Assembly: GCA_964526785.1 (NCBI GenBank)
Contig: CAZGMJ010000001.1
Location: 150,592-214,591, forward strand
Reading direction: 5' to 3'
DNA: 64,000 nucleotides
From: CAZGMJ01 sp964526785
GTDB lineage: Bacteria > Planctomycetota > Phycisphaerae > Sedimentisphaerales > Anaerobacaceae
Below, in pieces: positions 1-8,552 of this stretch (its first letter is position 1; every line of letters starts with the position of its first letter). Below the pieces are notes generated by a model. It saw only the letters and a program-made list of their open reading frames with translations. It made no database searches and was not told the origin of the DNA. A program made the position numbers and the translations under genes.

Positions 1-623
1 CCCGCAATAAGCGCCGCATATTTGGACAGATCGTGCTCTTCCCACTCGCGCTCAAGCGCCTCATTCGGTGTTCCGGAAACCACGATAATATCCGCGGCCT
101 GCTGCATCTTCTCCAGACTCTCACGCACCTTCGGAAACGGCCCCAGCCCCTTGACGATTTCCGAAACAGTTTCGTTGACTCGTACGCTCCAGGCAAGGGC
201 TAATTCCAGCTCCGTCTGAGCGTCAGGATTGCCGGCCGCGTCAATAGCCTGCCTCAGCCCGTCGTTACTCAACGTGCTGTCGGGATCGTCCACCCACGCG
301 AAATAGTGCGGATACCTGGGAACATCGAAGCCGCGGGCCTTCGTCATCGGATGATTGGGTAGCAGTTCTGCGATAATGCGCTTGTTCGTCTTGTGGCGAT
401 TGCCGCCGCGGGTCTTGGAGAAAAGATCCGCGAACTCCTTGCACTCGCGGGCCGCCTGCGCAACCGGCTGCAGGCCGAAATAGCCGATCATCCACGGACA
501 GAAGCACTCCCGCTGTTTGATGCCCATCGTATCGAACACTGAGCCGTCGGAATCCACGCCCACGAAGAAATCGTGCCGCGGTTCGAAATCCTTCAGCGGC
601 TGTGCCGGATCGCTTTCGCTCAT
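1..623 (-). CDS. HAD-superfamily hydrolase, C-terminus cut by window edge
   Basis: An ATG at 623 preceded by GGGAG opens a frame that stays open to the window edge, giving about 207 residues. Near residue 24 is the HAD motif I, VDSDGSVFD, with the nucleophile and acid/base aspartates (DxD). Near the visible end is IIVVSGTP, matching motif II (hydrophobic strand ending in Ser/Thr). A large cap region lies between them. The family comprises phosphatases and related phosphotransferases of the cytosol; the substrate cannot be read from the sequence. Motifs III and IV would lie beyond the window. It is the last visible gene of a minus-strand group behind the sulfatase and SDR genes, so a role in sugar or sugar-acid metabolism is possible but only inferred. 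Confidence 0.8.
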   Translation of the reverse strand, partial: MSESDPAQPLKDFEPRHDFFVGVDSDGSVFDTMGIKQRECFCPWMIGYFGLQPVAQAARECKEFADLFSKTRGGNRHKTNKRIIAELLPNHPMTKARGFDVPRYPHYFAWVDDPDSTLSNDGLRQAIDAAGNPDAQTELELALAWSVRVNETVSEIVKGLGPFPKVRESLEKMQQAADIIVVSGTPNEALEREWEEHDLSKYAALIA

Positions 624-720
624 ATATCACTCCCTGTGCACATGAACTGCATCCGTATTAACTCTTGCCTCCAGCACCTGCGCAGGCTTCTCCGTTTCCG
701 TTCGCGATAGTGCGGTCGGC

Positions 721-2211
721 CTATCCTCCGTGGTAGAGATACTTCTTAACCTTTTTCGGCCCGCGCTTGTCTCCCTTGAAGCCTTTCTCGCGGCGCAGCG
801 GTATCTTCATACCATCGGTCCGCTCAAGCCAGTCGTACATCTGCGTTCGCAGCTTCTCGACGATGTCTCGATACTCGGTCTTGTCGATCAGATTGTGCAT
901 CTCCGTCGGATCGTTCTGAATATCGTACAGTTCGTCCGTGTCCCAGACTCCGTGGTAGTGAATGAACTTGTAGCGGTCCGTGCGCACCCCGAACGTAGTT
1001 GGCGTATGTGGAAAGTTGGCTTCCCAATAATACTCGTAGAACACGGCGTCGCGCCACGCGATGCGTTTGCCCTGCAGGATTGGAATAATCGACCGGCCGT
1101 CCATGTGGGCAGGAGGCCTCACACCTGCTGTCTCCAGCACCGTCGGCGCAATGTCGATATTCTGTACGAGCTGCTTGAGTTTCGTGCCCGGGCGAATCAG
1201 GCCGGGGCCGTACGCCAGCATCGGCACACGCATCGAAGGCTTATACATGTGCCGCTTGTCGATCAGCCCGTGCTCGCCGAAGCAAAAGCCGTTGTCGCCC
1301 ATGTACATCACCAACGTCGATTCATCCAGTCCGTTCTCCTGGAGACAGTCAAGCACCCGCCCGATACTGTCATCGATTCCAAGCACGGTTTCGCAGTAAC
1401 GCTTGTAAAACGTGTCGAAGTCCATATCCCCGTGGTACATGTAGTCGACCCCGTGCCAACTGTTCCGCTGCTCTTTGACCCAGGCCGGCTTCCCCGCGTA
1501 GTTTTCCTCCGTATCCGCCATACTCTCCGGATAAGGGATCTCCACCTTCTCGTACTTGCCCATATGCCGCTCGGCGGGCTTGAACATCGCGTGCACCGCC
1601 TTGTGCGACAGATACAAAAAGAAAGGCTTCTCCCGCTCTTTGCCGATCCATTCCACCGCATAATCCGTCAGCAGATCGGAAATATACCCCTTCCGCCTGA
1701 CCTGTTCGCCGTCGATATTGAGCACGGGATCATAGTACACGCCCTGACCCTTGAAGCTGATCCACCGGTCAAAGCCGGGCCGCGGTTCATCGTCCGCGTG
1801 CCCCATGTGCCACTTGCCCATGAAAGCTGTTTCGTAGCCGGCCTCTTGCAGATACTGCGGAAAGAAGACGATATCCTCACGAATGTTCGTCTGATTGTCG
1901 ACTACGCCGTGTCGGTGCGAGAACATGCCCGTCAGGATCGACGCCCGGCTGGGTGAACACAGCGACGTCGTAACAAAGGCATTCTCGATATGCGCCCCCT
2001 CACGCGCCATACGGTCCATATTGGGCGTTTCGAGAAACGGAATCTTACCCATAAACCCCATGGCATCCCAGCGATGGTCGTCGCTGAGGATGAAGATTAC
2101 GTTGCGAGCCTTGTCGCTGCGTCCGGCTCGCGCCGCCGGAACCGTCGCGCAGCCTGCACTGATCGCCAGCGAAGTTGCGCCGAGAGACTTGAGAAAACTG
2201 CGTCTGTCCAT
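721..2211 (-). CDS. Secreted sulfatase (type I, formylglycine-dependent)
   Basis: 496 residues. The N-terminus has a twin-arginine-like leader (MDRRSFLKSLG) and a possible lipobox ending SAGC. The mature start NVIFILSDDHRWD supplies the metal-binding aspartates. The sulfatase signature CSPSR has its Cys at residue 85, the position normally converted to formylglycine, followed by ASILTG. A later GDNGFCFGEHG segment fits the second metal-binding region. Such enzymes remove sulfate esters from polysaccharides in the periplasm or outside the cell, and are abundant in Planctomycetes. Its neighbours are an SDR oxidoreductase upstream and a HAD hydrolase downstream on the same strand, so carbohydrate catabolism is likely. 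The exact substrate is unknown. A maturing enzyme is not in the window. Confidence 0.93.
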   Translation of the reverse strand: MDRRSFLKSLGATSLAISAGCATVPAARAGRSDKARNVIFILSDDHRWDAMGFMGKIPFLETPNMDRMAREGAHIENAFVTTSLCSPSRASILTGMFSHRHGVVDNQTNIREDIVFFPQYLQEAGYETAFMGKWHMGHADDEPRPGFDRWISFKGQGVYYDPVLNIDGEQVRRKGYISDLLTDYAVEWIGKEREKPFFLYLSHKAVHAMFKPAERHMGKYEKVEIPYPESMADTEENYAGKPAWVKEQRNSWHGVDYMYHGDMDFDTFYKRYCETVLGIDDSIGRVLDCLQENGLDESTLVMYMGDNGFCFGEHGLIDKRHMYKPSMRVPMLAYGPGLIRPGTKLKQLVQNIDIAPTVLETAGVRPPAHMDGRSIIPILQGKRIAWRDAVFYEYYWEANFPHTPTTFGVRTDRYKFIHYHGVWDTDELYDIQNDPTEMHNLIDKTEYRDIVEKLRTQMYDWLERTDGMKIPLRREKGFKGDKRGPKKVKKYLYHGG

Positions 2212-2250
2212 GATTTAGCCTGGCCTTTCTTATCGCTCTGCTTACAGCAA

Positions 2251-3069
2251 TCAGACACCACTGAACGCCGAGAAACCTCCGTCGATGGGAACGACGATAC
2301 CCGTTACGAATTTGGCCGCATCGCTCAGCAGCCACATGACAGTGCCGATCAAATCGGCCGGATCGCCGAACCTGCCCATCGGCGTATGGTCGATGATAGT
2401 CTGACCTCGCGGCGTCAACTCGCCGGTCTTCTCCTCGGTCAATAGAAAACGGTTCTGCTCGGTCAGGAAAAAGCCCGGAGCGATCGCGTTGACGCGAATA
2501 TCCTTCGAGTAGTTCTGGCACATATGCACTGCCAGCCACTGCGTGAAGTTGCTCACGGCCGCCTTTGCCGCCGAATAGCCGCATACCTTTGTCAGTGGTT
2601 GAAAGGCGCACATGCTCGAAACGTTCAGGATAATGCCGGAGCCTGACTCGGCCATTTCCTTGCCGAATACCTGCGTGGGCAGCATCGTCCCGAGAATGTT
2701 CAGCTCGAACACGAACTTCAGTGCATCGGGCGGCAGATCGAAGAAAGGCAACTCCGGCGTGGCCGTAGCTTCCTTTTTATTGCCTCCGGCCCCGTTGATC
2801 AGAACGTCGAGATTGCCGAACTCCGAATCAACCTTGGCCTTCGCCGCGGCGATGCTCTCCTTGTCGAGGACATTGCATTTGACCGCGATCGCCTTGCCCC
2901 CGGCAGAGGAAATCTCATCGGCTACTTGGCCCGCTGCGTCCTCGTTCAGATCGAGCACGGCGATTTTCGCGCCAGCCTTTCCTAGCGCCCGGCCCATCTC
3001 GCCGCACAGAACCCCGCCGCCGCCGGTGATTGCCATTGTCTTGCCCTTGATGTCGAAAAGATCGCTCAT
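2251..3069 (-). CDS. SDR-family oxidoreductase, D-mannonate/fructuronate-reductase-like
   Basis: 272 residues, the normal length for a classical short-chain dehydrogenase. The cofactor motif AITGGGGVLCGEMG (TGxxxGxG-like) is at about residues 13-26, an NGAGG segment follows near residue 92, and the catalytic residues appear as NVSSM then YSAAK (Tyr-x3-Lys). The C-terminus keeps the PIDGGFSAFSGV ending. The extended TGGGGVLC and GNKKEAT features resemble SDRs annotated as D-mannonate oxidoreductases in sugar-acid pathways; this sub-assignment is inference. It is the promoter-proximal gene of the SDR-sulfatase-HAD group, 39 bases ahead of the sulfatase, with a well-formed promoter 64-92 bases upstream of its ATG. 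Confidence 0.88.
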   Translation of the reverse strand: MSDLFDIKGKTMAITGGGGVLCGEMGRALGKAGAKIAVLDLNEDAAGQVADEISSAGGKAIAVKCNVLDKESIAAAKAKVDSEFGNLDVLINGAGGNKKEATATPELPFFDLPPDALKFVFELNILGTMLPTQVFGKEMAESGSGIILNVSSMCAFQPLTKVCGYSAAKAAVSNFTQWLAVHMCQNYSKDIRVNAIAPGFFLTEQNRFLLTEEKTGELTPRGQTIIDHTPMGRFGDPADLIGTVMWLLSDAAKFVTGIVVPIDGGFSAFSGV

Positions 3070-3132
3070 AGTGAATCCTTGCTGCCTTCAAAATAGATTT
3101 GATTTCTTGCTCGAAAAACGGATATGGTGCAG

Positions 3133-3161
3133 ACTATAGCTAAGTTCGGCCGTACTTTCAA
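3133..3161 (-). promoter_or_regulatory. Sigma70-like promoter for the SDR-sulfatase-HAD group
   Basis: On the minus strand TTGAAA (3161-3156) is followed by a 17-base spacer and TATAGT (3138-3133). The spacing is ideal and the predicted start lies about 57 bases before the SDR ATG. Chance matches occur, but the position between two divergent genes supports it. Confidence 0.55.
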
Positions 3162-3222
3162 CCGTTTTCGCCTTTAGCGGGCCTCTCCCGGCCCGGCAAC
3201 AGCCTCAGGCTCAGGAGCAACT

Positions 3223-3564
3223 ATGGCCAACTATATGATCGCAAAACTCGATGAGATAGACGCCGTGCGATGCCCATGTGGATTCGCAAAGCGGGCCTTC
3301 GCCGTTCCCGACAACACCACCGCGACGGTCCACGTCGTGGATATCCAGACGGACTCCGAAGTCCACTACCACAAAAAGCTCACCGAAATCTACATCGTGC
3401 TGGAAGGTCAGGGCGAGATGGAACTGGACGGTCGGCGCATACCGGTCGAACCGCTGACCACAATATTCATCAAACCCGGCTGCCGACATCGTGCCGTCGG
3501 TAGGATCCGCATCCTCAACATTGTGATCCCGCCATTCGATCCCGAAGATGAGTGGTTCGACTAA
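3223..3564 (+). CDS. Small single-domain cupin protein
   Basis: 113 residues. ATG at 3223 has AGGAGCAACT just upstream. The cupin core is visible: VHYHKKLTEIYIVLEGQGEMELDG in two parts, with HYH and the downstream Glu as probable metal ligands, then IKPGCRHRAVG supplying the second-motif His. This is a one-barrel metal-binding fold used by isomerases, dioxygenases and sugar-sensing proteins; the reaction is not evident. It is divergent from the SDR/sulfatase group and convergent with the phosphoesterase at 3602, so it is probably transcribed alone. A cytosolic protein, as no signal peptide is seen. Confidence 0.85.
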   Translation: MANYMIAKLDEIDAVRCPCGFAKRAFAVPDNTTATVHVVDIQTDSEVHYHKKLTEIYIVLEGQGEMELDGRRIPVEPLTTIFIKPGCRHRAVGRIRILNIVIPPFDPEDEWFD

Positions 3565-3601
3565 GCCCTGCGAAGCAATCGATAAGCTCTCCTGTATTTA
3601 G

Positions 3602-4552
3602 TTACTCAGATTGCAGACGGTAGGGCAAACGCATGGACGTCGCCCGGCGGTAGCCGGTAACGCCGATATCGCCCGCCCGGCCGACCTCAACGATGGCATA
3701 AGCATTATTCCGTTCCCCAGAGCCTTCGACCATGGCCTTGAGCGTATAGAAGTGGATATTGTGGTCGAAAGCATAGTCGCCGCGATGGTGATGCCCCTCG
3801 AATACCGCAAGCACCTTGTTCGATGAAGCGAGTGTGCGGCAGACCTCGGCTGCATTGTTAGCGACGGTACTGCCCTTGCCATGCAGCAGTTGGTGAGTAA
3901 AGACAATGCAGTGGCCGGGAGCCTCGCCCAGCGTCTTTCGCAGCCAGTCCATCTCGGCGGGAGGGATGTTGGCGTCGGCCCAGTTGAAGTTGCCGTAGCC
4001 GTACGGCGTACCGTCGGCGCGAAAGTTCGCATCCAGGACGATGAACCGTACGTTCCCGCGGTCGAAGCTGTAATAGCTGCGCTCGGGTTCGATGCCGGTA
4101 TTGTGAACACGGCTAAGGAATTGCTCCTTGGAGATGCTGTCGGTGTCATGGTTGCCCAGAACATGGTATGTCGAACCCTTGAAACCCTCGAAAACGGCCT
4201 CGATCTTCTCCAGATATGCGAGCGTACTTTCCTCGGTTGGCGGGGTATTCTGATCTTTGAAGTCGCCTAACTCGACGAGAAAATCCACGTCCGCATCATT
4301 CATCAAATCGACGCACTCGGCGAGTTTGTCCAGCGATTGTCGGTAGTGGCGCGAGCCTTTTGGAGCGGCGTCGGCATAATGGCAGTCGGTGACCATGCCA
4401 AATCGTACCACACCGCTCTTGGGTTTCCCAGGCGAGCAGCAGGAGAGCGAACTGGTCGCTAAGGCTGCCATAGTGGTCTTCAGGAATGCCCGCCGACTGA
4501 TTGCCGCACTCTTCAAACTAAGCCTTCGCGAATCACTTGTTTCGTCAGCCAT
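3602..4552 (-). CDS. Tat-exported metallophosphoesterase
   Basis: 316 residues from the ATG at 4552, which overlaps the stop of the upstream gene by one base (TAATG); the longer frame to 4621 would overlap it by 70 bases and is rejected. SRRAFLKTT followed by a hydrophobic stretch and LSCCS is a Tat signal, perhaps a lipoprotein one. The calcineurin-type motifs come in order: MVTDCHYAD (DxH), ELGDFKD (GD), LGNHDTD (GNHD), FTHQLLHG and FEGHHHRG (GHxH), so the dinuclear metal site looks complete. Such proteins hydrolyse phosphomonoesters or diesters. Translational coupling to the membrane C39 protein suggests a joint role in the envelope; the substrate is unknown. Confidence 0.9.
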   Translation of the reverse strand: MADETSDSRRLSLKSAAISRRAFLKTTMAALATSSLSCCSPGKPKSGVVRFGMVTDCHYADAAPKGSRHYRQSLDKLAECVDLMNDADVDFLVELGDFKDQNTPPTEESTLAYLEKIEAVFEGFKGSTYHVLGNHDTDSISKEQFLSRVHNTGIEPERSYYSFDRGNVRFIVLDANFRADGTPYGYGNFNWADANIPPAEMDWLRKTLGEAPGHCIVFTHQLLHGKGSTVANNAAEVCRTLASSNKVLAVFEGHHHRGDYAFDHNIHFYTLKAMVEGSGERNNAYAIVEVGRAGDIGVTGYRRATSMRLPYRLQSE

Positions 4553-5397
4553 TATTGCGCCGTCTCCACTACCGTGCCGATCGTGCTGGTTCGTTCGATA
4601 ATAATGCCAACCGAACGCCATTTTCTCTCGAAATCCGCATGCGTCAAGGTCCGCCTTCCCTCGAGTGGGTCCGCCACGGTGATTGTGCCGTCATTCACGT
4701 CCAGAACTGTCACGTAATGATCCGTCAGAAAGGCAAACTTGACGACCGCAATGGTCGGGCAGACAGGTTTGAGTTGTGCCACCGAATCAAAATGACGATA
4801 TTCGCATCTTATTCCTCGATTGCCGTATCGTTTCTCCACCGCAGCGGCGAGCATGTCGTCCGGCGTGCCCATCTGTGGCGCACTTCGGGCGTCGATCGCG
4901 ATCTGCCCCTCGCTTGCATCGACACCCAGTTGGGCCAGAGCGGTAACCGCAGCCGCCGGCCCGCACGTATAGTCGGTGCTCTGCATACAGACGCCATCGG
5001 GTGAAATGTTGTTGGGCAGGTGGCAAAGCGTGTCTCTGATTAATGCCGGAACCAGAAACGGGTACACGATCAGTTGGACCATGCAAATGACAACAAGCCC
5101 GGCCATCAGCACTTTGGCTTGCAGTCGCCCAAGTCGGCCCATCAACAGTGTCAGCAGCATTGGCACCGCAATGACAAGCAGTGTAAATTCGTTCCTGCCG
5201 GCGCTGATCGTGGAGAACACAGGCGCGAATCTCAGGGCATCGATATTCCTGGCCACCGTGACCAGCAGCAAGAGCACAAGCGGAACAAAGTAGCCGGCGA
5301 CCCACCATAAACTGCGCAATCGAGAGAGACCCAGGCCAACCACCGTCGCCAGGACGGCCAGTGTTGTAACCGCGGCTGTTTCCAACCAGGGGGCCAT
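4552..5397 (-). CDS. Membrane protein with C-terminal C39-like cysteine peptidase domain
   Basis: 281 residues. Four hydrophobic segments occupy roughly residues 5-130 (for example VTTLAVLATVVGLGL and VLMAGLVVICMVQLIVYPF). The C-terminal half begins QSTDYTCGPAAAVTAL near residue 140, a clear C39-type catalytic Cys motif; TDHYVTVLDV holds the catalytic His and VADPLEG the Asp. C39 domains usually cut double-glycine leaders in bacteriocin exporters, but here there is no ABC ATPase domain, so it may be a stand-alone membrane protease. It lies 18 bases after scpB and overlaps the phosphoesterase start by one base. Confidence 0.85.
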   Translation of the reverse strand: MAPWLETAAVTTLAVLATVVGLGLSRLRSLWWVAGYFVPLVLLLLVTVARNIDALRFAPVFSTISAGRNEFTLLVIAVPMLLTLLMGRLGRLQAKVLMAGLVVICMVQLIVYPFLVPALIRDTLCHLPNNISPDGVCMQSTDYTCGPAAAVTALAQLGVDASEGQIAIDARSAPQMGTPDDMLAAAVEKRYGNRGIRCEYRHFDSVAQLKPVCPTIAVVKFAFLTDHYVTVLDVNDGTITVADPLEGRRTLTHADFERKWRSVGIIIERTSTIGTVVETAQ

Positions 5398-5415
5398 AAT
5401 GCCTGATTCACGGGC

Positions 5416-6462
5416 TTATTGTTCAGGTTTCTTGAGTTCCTCGACTTTTGGCAGATCTTTGATGGAGTTGAGCCCGAAGACTTCGAGGAATTTCTTCGTC
5501 GTTCCGTAGAGCATCGGCCGGCCGATCACTTCGGCACGCCCCACGATACGCACCAGCCCCTTGTACATCAGACTGCGGATCACCTCCCCGGCGGCTACGC
5601 CTCGGATGGCCTCGATGTCGGCCCTGATGATCGGCTGCTTGTATGCAATGATGGCAAGCGTCTCCAGGGCGGCCGGGCTGAGTTTATTGTCGCTGCGGGC
5701 ACGAAGCAGTTTCCGCAGCCAGTGGTTGTAGGGGCTCAGCGTAAGCATCTGGAAACCGCCGGCAATACGCTCGATGCGAAAAGCGTTGTTATTAGCCTTG
5801 TACTTTGCGTTGAGTTCTTTGATATGCCTGCGGACCTGTCTGGTATCTACCTCGATGATGTTAGCTATACGCGCGGGCGTTAACGCTTCGTCACTCGCGA
5901 ACAGAACCGCCTCCAGAACCGATTCAACGGTCGTTTCGATTTCCTCTTCTTCGGCCGGTTCATTCGTATCCGCATCTGTGCCATCGTCGTCATCGGATGT
6001 GGCCTCTGCGGCAGATGCATCCTGTTCGTCGCTGGTTTCCTCCCGAGAGTCCAAAACTTCGCTTAGTTCGTCTTCTTCCGGTGACTGTCCGGTTTTGACC
6101 GCCGTGTCTTGGTCGCCGTCACCGTCACGCTGGCTCATGCCATCCTTGCTGTCGAGATCTTGTTCGGGTTCCCCATCCTCACTTTCTTCGCTTGTATGAT
6201 GCGACCCGTCTTCCGACTCCTCTGAGTCAGCATCCGCCTCTAATTCAGCCGGCGTTTCGTACCCCGCATCAACGATCATCTCCGCAGCGGTATCTTCAGC
6301 GTTCGGATTCTCAACGCGGTGGCCATCGGTTGCTTCGCTCGAACCGGTCTCCGCCTGCGAGGCCGTCGGTGCCGTGGGCGATTGCTCTTGATCCGCGACC
6401 AGACCGTTATCTTCGGTATCTACCGCCGCTGTCTCCGGGACGTCCTGCTTGTGTTCTGTCAT
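5416..6462 (-). CDS. scpB: Segregation and condensation protein B with long acidic N-terminal extension
   Basis: 348 residues from an ATG at 6462 that shares ATGA with the stop of the nif3-like gene; an alternative ATG lies at 6474. The C-terminal 170 residues are a typical ScpB: paired winged-helix domains starting TTVESVLEAVLFASDEALTPARIA, with LSPAALETLAIIAYKQPI and the YGTTKKFLEVFGL ending. ScpB works with ScpA and SMC in chromosome condensation. The first ~165 residues are rich in Glu, Asp, Ser and Thr, look disordered and are not part of the usual family length of about 170-200. ScpA is not nearby. Confidence 0.93.
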   Translation of the reverse strand: MTEHKQDVPETAAVDTEDNGLVADQEQSPTAPTASQAETGSSEATDGHRVENPNAEDTAAEMIVDAGYETPAELEADADSEESEDGSHHTSEESEDGEPEQDLDSKDGMSQRDGDGDQDTAVKTGQSPEEDELSEVLDSREETSDEQDASAAEATSDDDDGTDADTNEPAEEEEIETTVESVLEAVLFASDEALTPARIANIIEVDTRQVRRHIKELNAKYKANNNAFRIERIAGGFQMLTLSPYNHWLRKLLRARSDNKLSPAALETLAIIAYKQPIIRADIEAIRGVAAGEVIRSLMYKGLVRIVGRAEVIGRPMLYGTTKKFLEVFGLNSIKDLPKVEELKKPEQ

Positions 6463-7571
6463 ACGTTCTTCCATGTAAACGGATCCGCGTCTTTCTTACT
6501 GATGCGAATTGTCACCGAATTGAGGCTCTTTTTCAACTCTCGGGCCATTTTTTTCAGAATGAAGCGTTCTGAGTTGCTGTGGCTCAGACAAATGCAGGTC
6601 AGTCCCGCTTCCTGAGCGGCCAGAGCCTGATGGTGTTTAAGTTCGCCGGTCAGATAGAGCTCGGCCCCGCGGGCGATAACCGTATTGAGAATAGATCCGC
6701 ACGTTCCGGCACAAACTGCCGCGGTCCTGATCGACCGGTTGGTTCGGCCGACCAGCCCGACCGCTTGGGCGCCGGTCACTCTCTTGACGCGCTCGATAAT
6801 CGCATCTACCCGCATTGGCTCGACGAGTTTGCCTATTCTGCCCAGCCCGAACCTGCCCTGCGGATCGTGCATCCGATAGATATCGTACGCGGGCATCTCA
6901 TAGGGATGGGCCTGCTTCATGGCCGCGACAACGTTGTCGAGAGCAGCCGTGGGCACAATCGCTTCAAGTCGCCTTTCCTGCACGTGTTCGATGCGGCCTT
7001 TTCGCCCGATCGCGGGATTCGCCCCTTTCAGCGGCTTGAACGTGCCCGTTCCCTCGGTGGACCACCCGCAATGGCTGTAGTTGCCGATATTCCCGGCGCC
7101 GGCCGCGAAGATAGCGTTGGCGACTACTTCCACCGCCTCAAGCGGAACGAACACAGCCAGCTTGTACGTATCGCCGGCCGGATTGGCGACAAAATCACCC
7201 AACGCATCGGATTCAGTGATCCCCAGCATCTCCGCCAGACCGTCGTTCACGCCCCCGGCCAGGACGTCCAGAGATGTGTGCACCGAATACACGGCCAGTC
7301 CGCTGCGAATGCACTCATACACAGTGCGCGTTGGACCGTCGGCGGTGATCTTCTTGAGTCCGTCCCAGATGACCGGATGGTAGCTGAGAATAAGATCGGT
7401 TTTGAGTTTGAGCGCCTCGGCCAGGACCTCAGCGGTCGTATCAATAGTCAGAAGTATGCTGCTGACGTTGCTGTCGCGGTCGCCTATGAGCAGGCCGACG
7501 TTGTCCCAGTCCTGAGCCAGACCGGGCGGTACGATCGATTCGATTGCAGCGATGACGTCATGAACTTTCAT
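6459..7571 (-). CDS. Nif3-like dinuclear metal center protein (YqfO/DUF34 family)
   Basis: 370 residues from the ATG at 7571, which shares ATGA with the preceding stop and has GGGGAAG upstream. The start MKVHDVIAAIESIVPPGLAQDWDNVGL is characteristic of the family, as are SYHPVIWDG and YSVHTSLD, which hold metal-binding His and Asp. The length corresponds to the long form with a central PII-like insert (about residues 125-230). The C-terminal ELKHHQALAA supplies further His ligands. The family is widespread, possibly a GTP cyclohydrolase-like or metal-handling protein, but the function is not settled. It is tightly coupled to scpB downstream and to the aminotransferase upstream. Confidence 0.92.
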   Translation of the reverse strand: MKVHDVIAAIESIVPPGLAQDWDNVGLLIGDRDSNVSSILLTIDTTAEVLAEALKLKTDLILSYHPVIWDGLKKITADGPTRTVYECIRSGLAVYSVHTSLDVLAGGVNDGLAEMLGITESDALGDFVANPAGDTYKLAVFVPLEAVEVVANAIFAAGAGNIGNYSHCGWSTEGTGTFKPLKGANPAIGRKGRIEHVQERRLEAIVPTAALDNVVAAMKQAHPYEMPAYDIYRMHDPQGRFGLGRIGKLVEPMRVDAIIERVKRVTGAQAVGLVGRTNRSIRTAAVCAGTCGSILNTVIARGAELYLTGELKHHQALAAQEAGLTCICLSHSNSERFILKKMARELKKSLNSVTIRISKKDADPFTWKNV

Positions 7572-8431
7572 TTCTTCCCCGCACAACAGGTCTCGACATA
7601 GCCATTGAAACACTCGATGAGTTTCTTTGTGAGCGGTCCGACGTTGCCGTCGCCCACGCTGTGCTTCTCCACCGCGATGACCGGTAGAATCTGCATAATC
7701 ACATTCGTCAGCAATACTTCGTCGGCAGCGAGCAGATCGTCGATTGTCAAATCTTTCTCAACCAGCTTGACCGATTCCTTTGCTGCGATATGGCACAAGG
7801 CCTTCCGCGCGATGCCCGCCAGGACCGGAGTATTGATCGGCGGCGTGACAAGCGTTGAATCCTTGACCAGAAAGACATTACTGATACACCCCTCAGCCAG
7901 ACGGTTGTCTATAGTGAACCACAGTGCTTCGGCCGCCCGACGTTCGTGCGCCAGACGCAGCGCCGTCATACGGCCAAAGTAGCTCGTTACTTTGTGCCCG
8001 GTCGTCGGTTCGTACGGGTTCTGTCGGTATGGACAGAGAATCACGGTTACGCCGTTTGTGTAAAACTCCGGTGGATACGCCAGAAATCTCGTAGCCGTGA
8101 TCAAAAGCGTCGCTTGTCGGCTCTCCTGAGCCACCGCCATCGAGCCGCTGGTCAGCGTCAGTCGCAGACGAGCTTCTTCGAGCCCATTGGCTGCTAATGT
8201 CTCGTAAACCGCCCTGCAGATATAATCCTTATCGTACGGAGCGTCTATGGCCAGGCTCCTGGCGCTGAAGGCCAGGCGATCGAGATGATCGTCCAGCGCA
8301 AAGACCACGCCTTTGTGCGCCCGCATCGTCTCGAACAGACCGGCCCCGTACAAGAATCCGCTGTCCGAAGCGGTAATTGCGGCCTTGTCGGCGTCGATCA
8401 ATTTGTCATTCAGGTATACCTTCTCAGCCAT
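7568..8431 (-). CDS. pabC: Class IV PLP aminotransferase, probably aminodeoxychorismate lyase
   Basis: 287 residues from the ATG at 8431 (MAEKVYLNDKL); the frame extends to 8473 but the shorter start fits the fold. Features are SDSGFLYGAGLFETMRA near residues 27-43, VTSYFGRMTAL with the candidate PLP lysine, and AEGCISNVFLV, all typical of the branched-chain aminotransferase/ADC lyase/D-amino-acid aminotransferase fold. The class alone does not fix the substrate, but pabB immediately upstream on the same strand favours 4-amino-4-deoxychorismate lyase in p-aminobenzoate (folate) synthesis. No pabA is seen in the window. A branched-chain or D-alanine aminotransferase remains possible. Confidence 0.82.
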   Translation of the reverse strand: MAEKVYLNDKLIDADKAAITASDSGFLYGAGLFETMRAHKGVVFALDDHLDRLAFSARSLAIDAPYDKDYICRAVYETLAANGLEEARLRLTLTSGSMAVAQESRQATLLITATRFLAYPPEFYTNGVTVILCPYRQNPYEPTTGHKVTSYFGRMTALRLAHERRAAEALWFTIDNRLAEGCISNVFLVKDSTLVTPPINTPVLAGIARKALCHIAAKESVKLVEKDLTIDDLLAADEVLLTNVIMQILPVIAVEKHSVGDGNVGPLTKKLIECFNGYVETCCAGKK

Positions 8432-8552
8432 ATTGTGGTCCGGCCGAAGATGAAGTTCCGAAATATCAAGCACGAACCCGGGACAATCGCGAATGATCGA
8501 ACAGTTCGATCTCTAAACTCGACGGCACGCGCCCTTTTCGTTCATTTTCCCA

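Noticed and set aside
730..1956. Long plus-strand open frame of 408 codons opposite the sulfatase gene
   Set aside because: It is a shadow of the sulfatase: no Shine-Dalgarno, no recognisable motif, and the opposite strand carries full sulfatase signatures.
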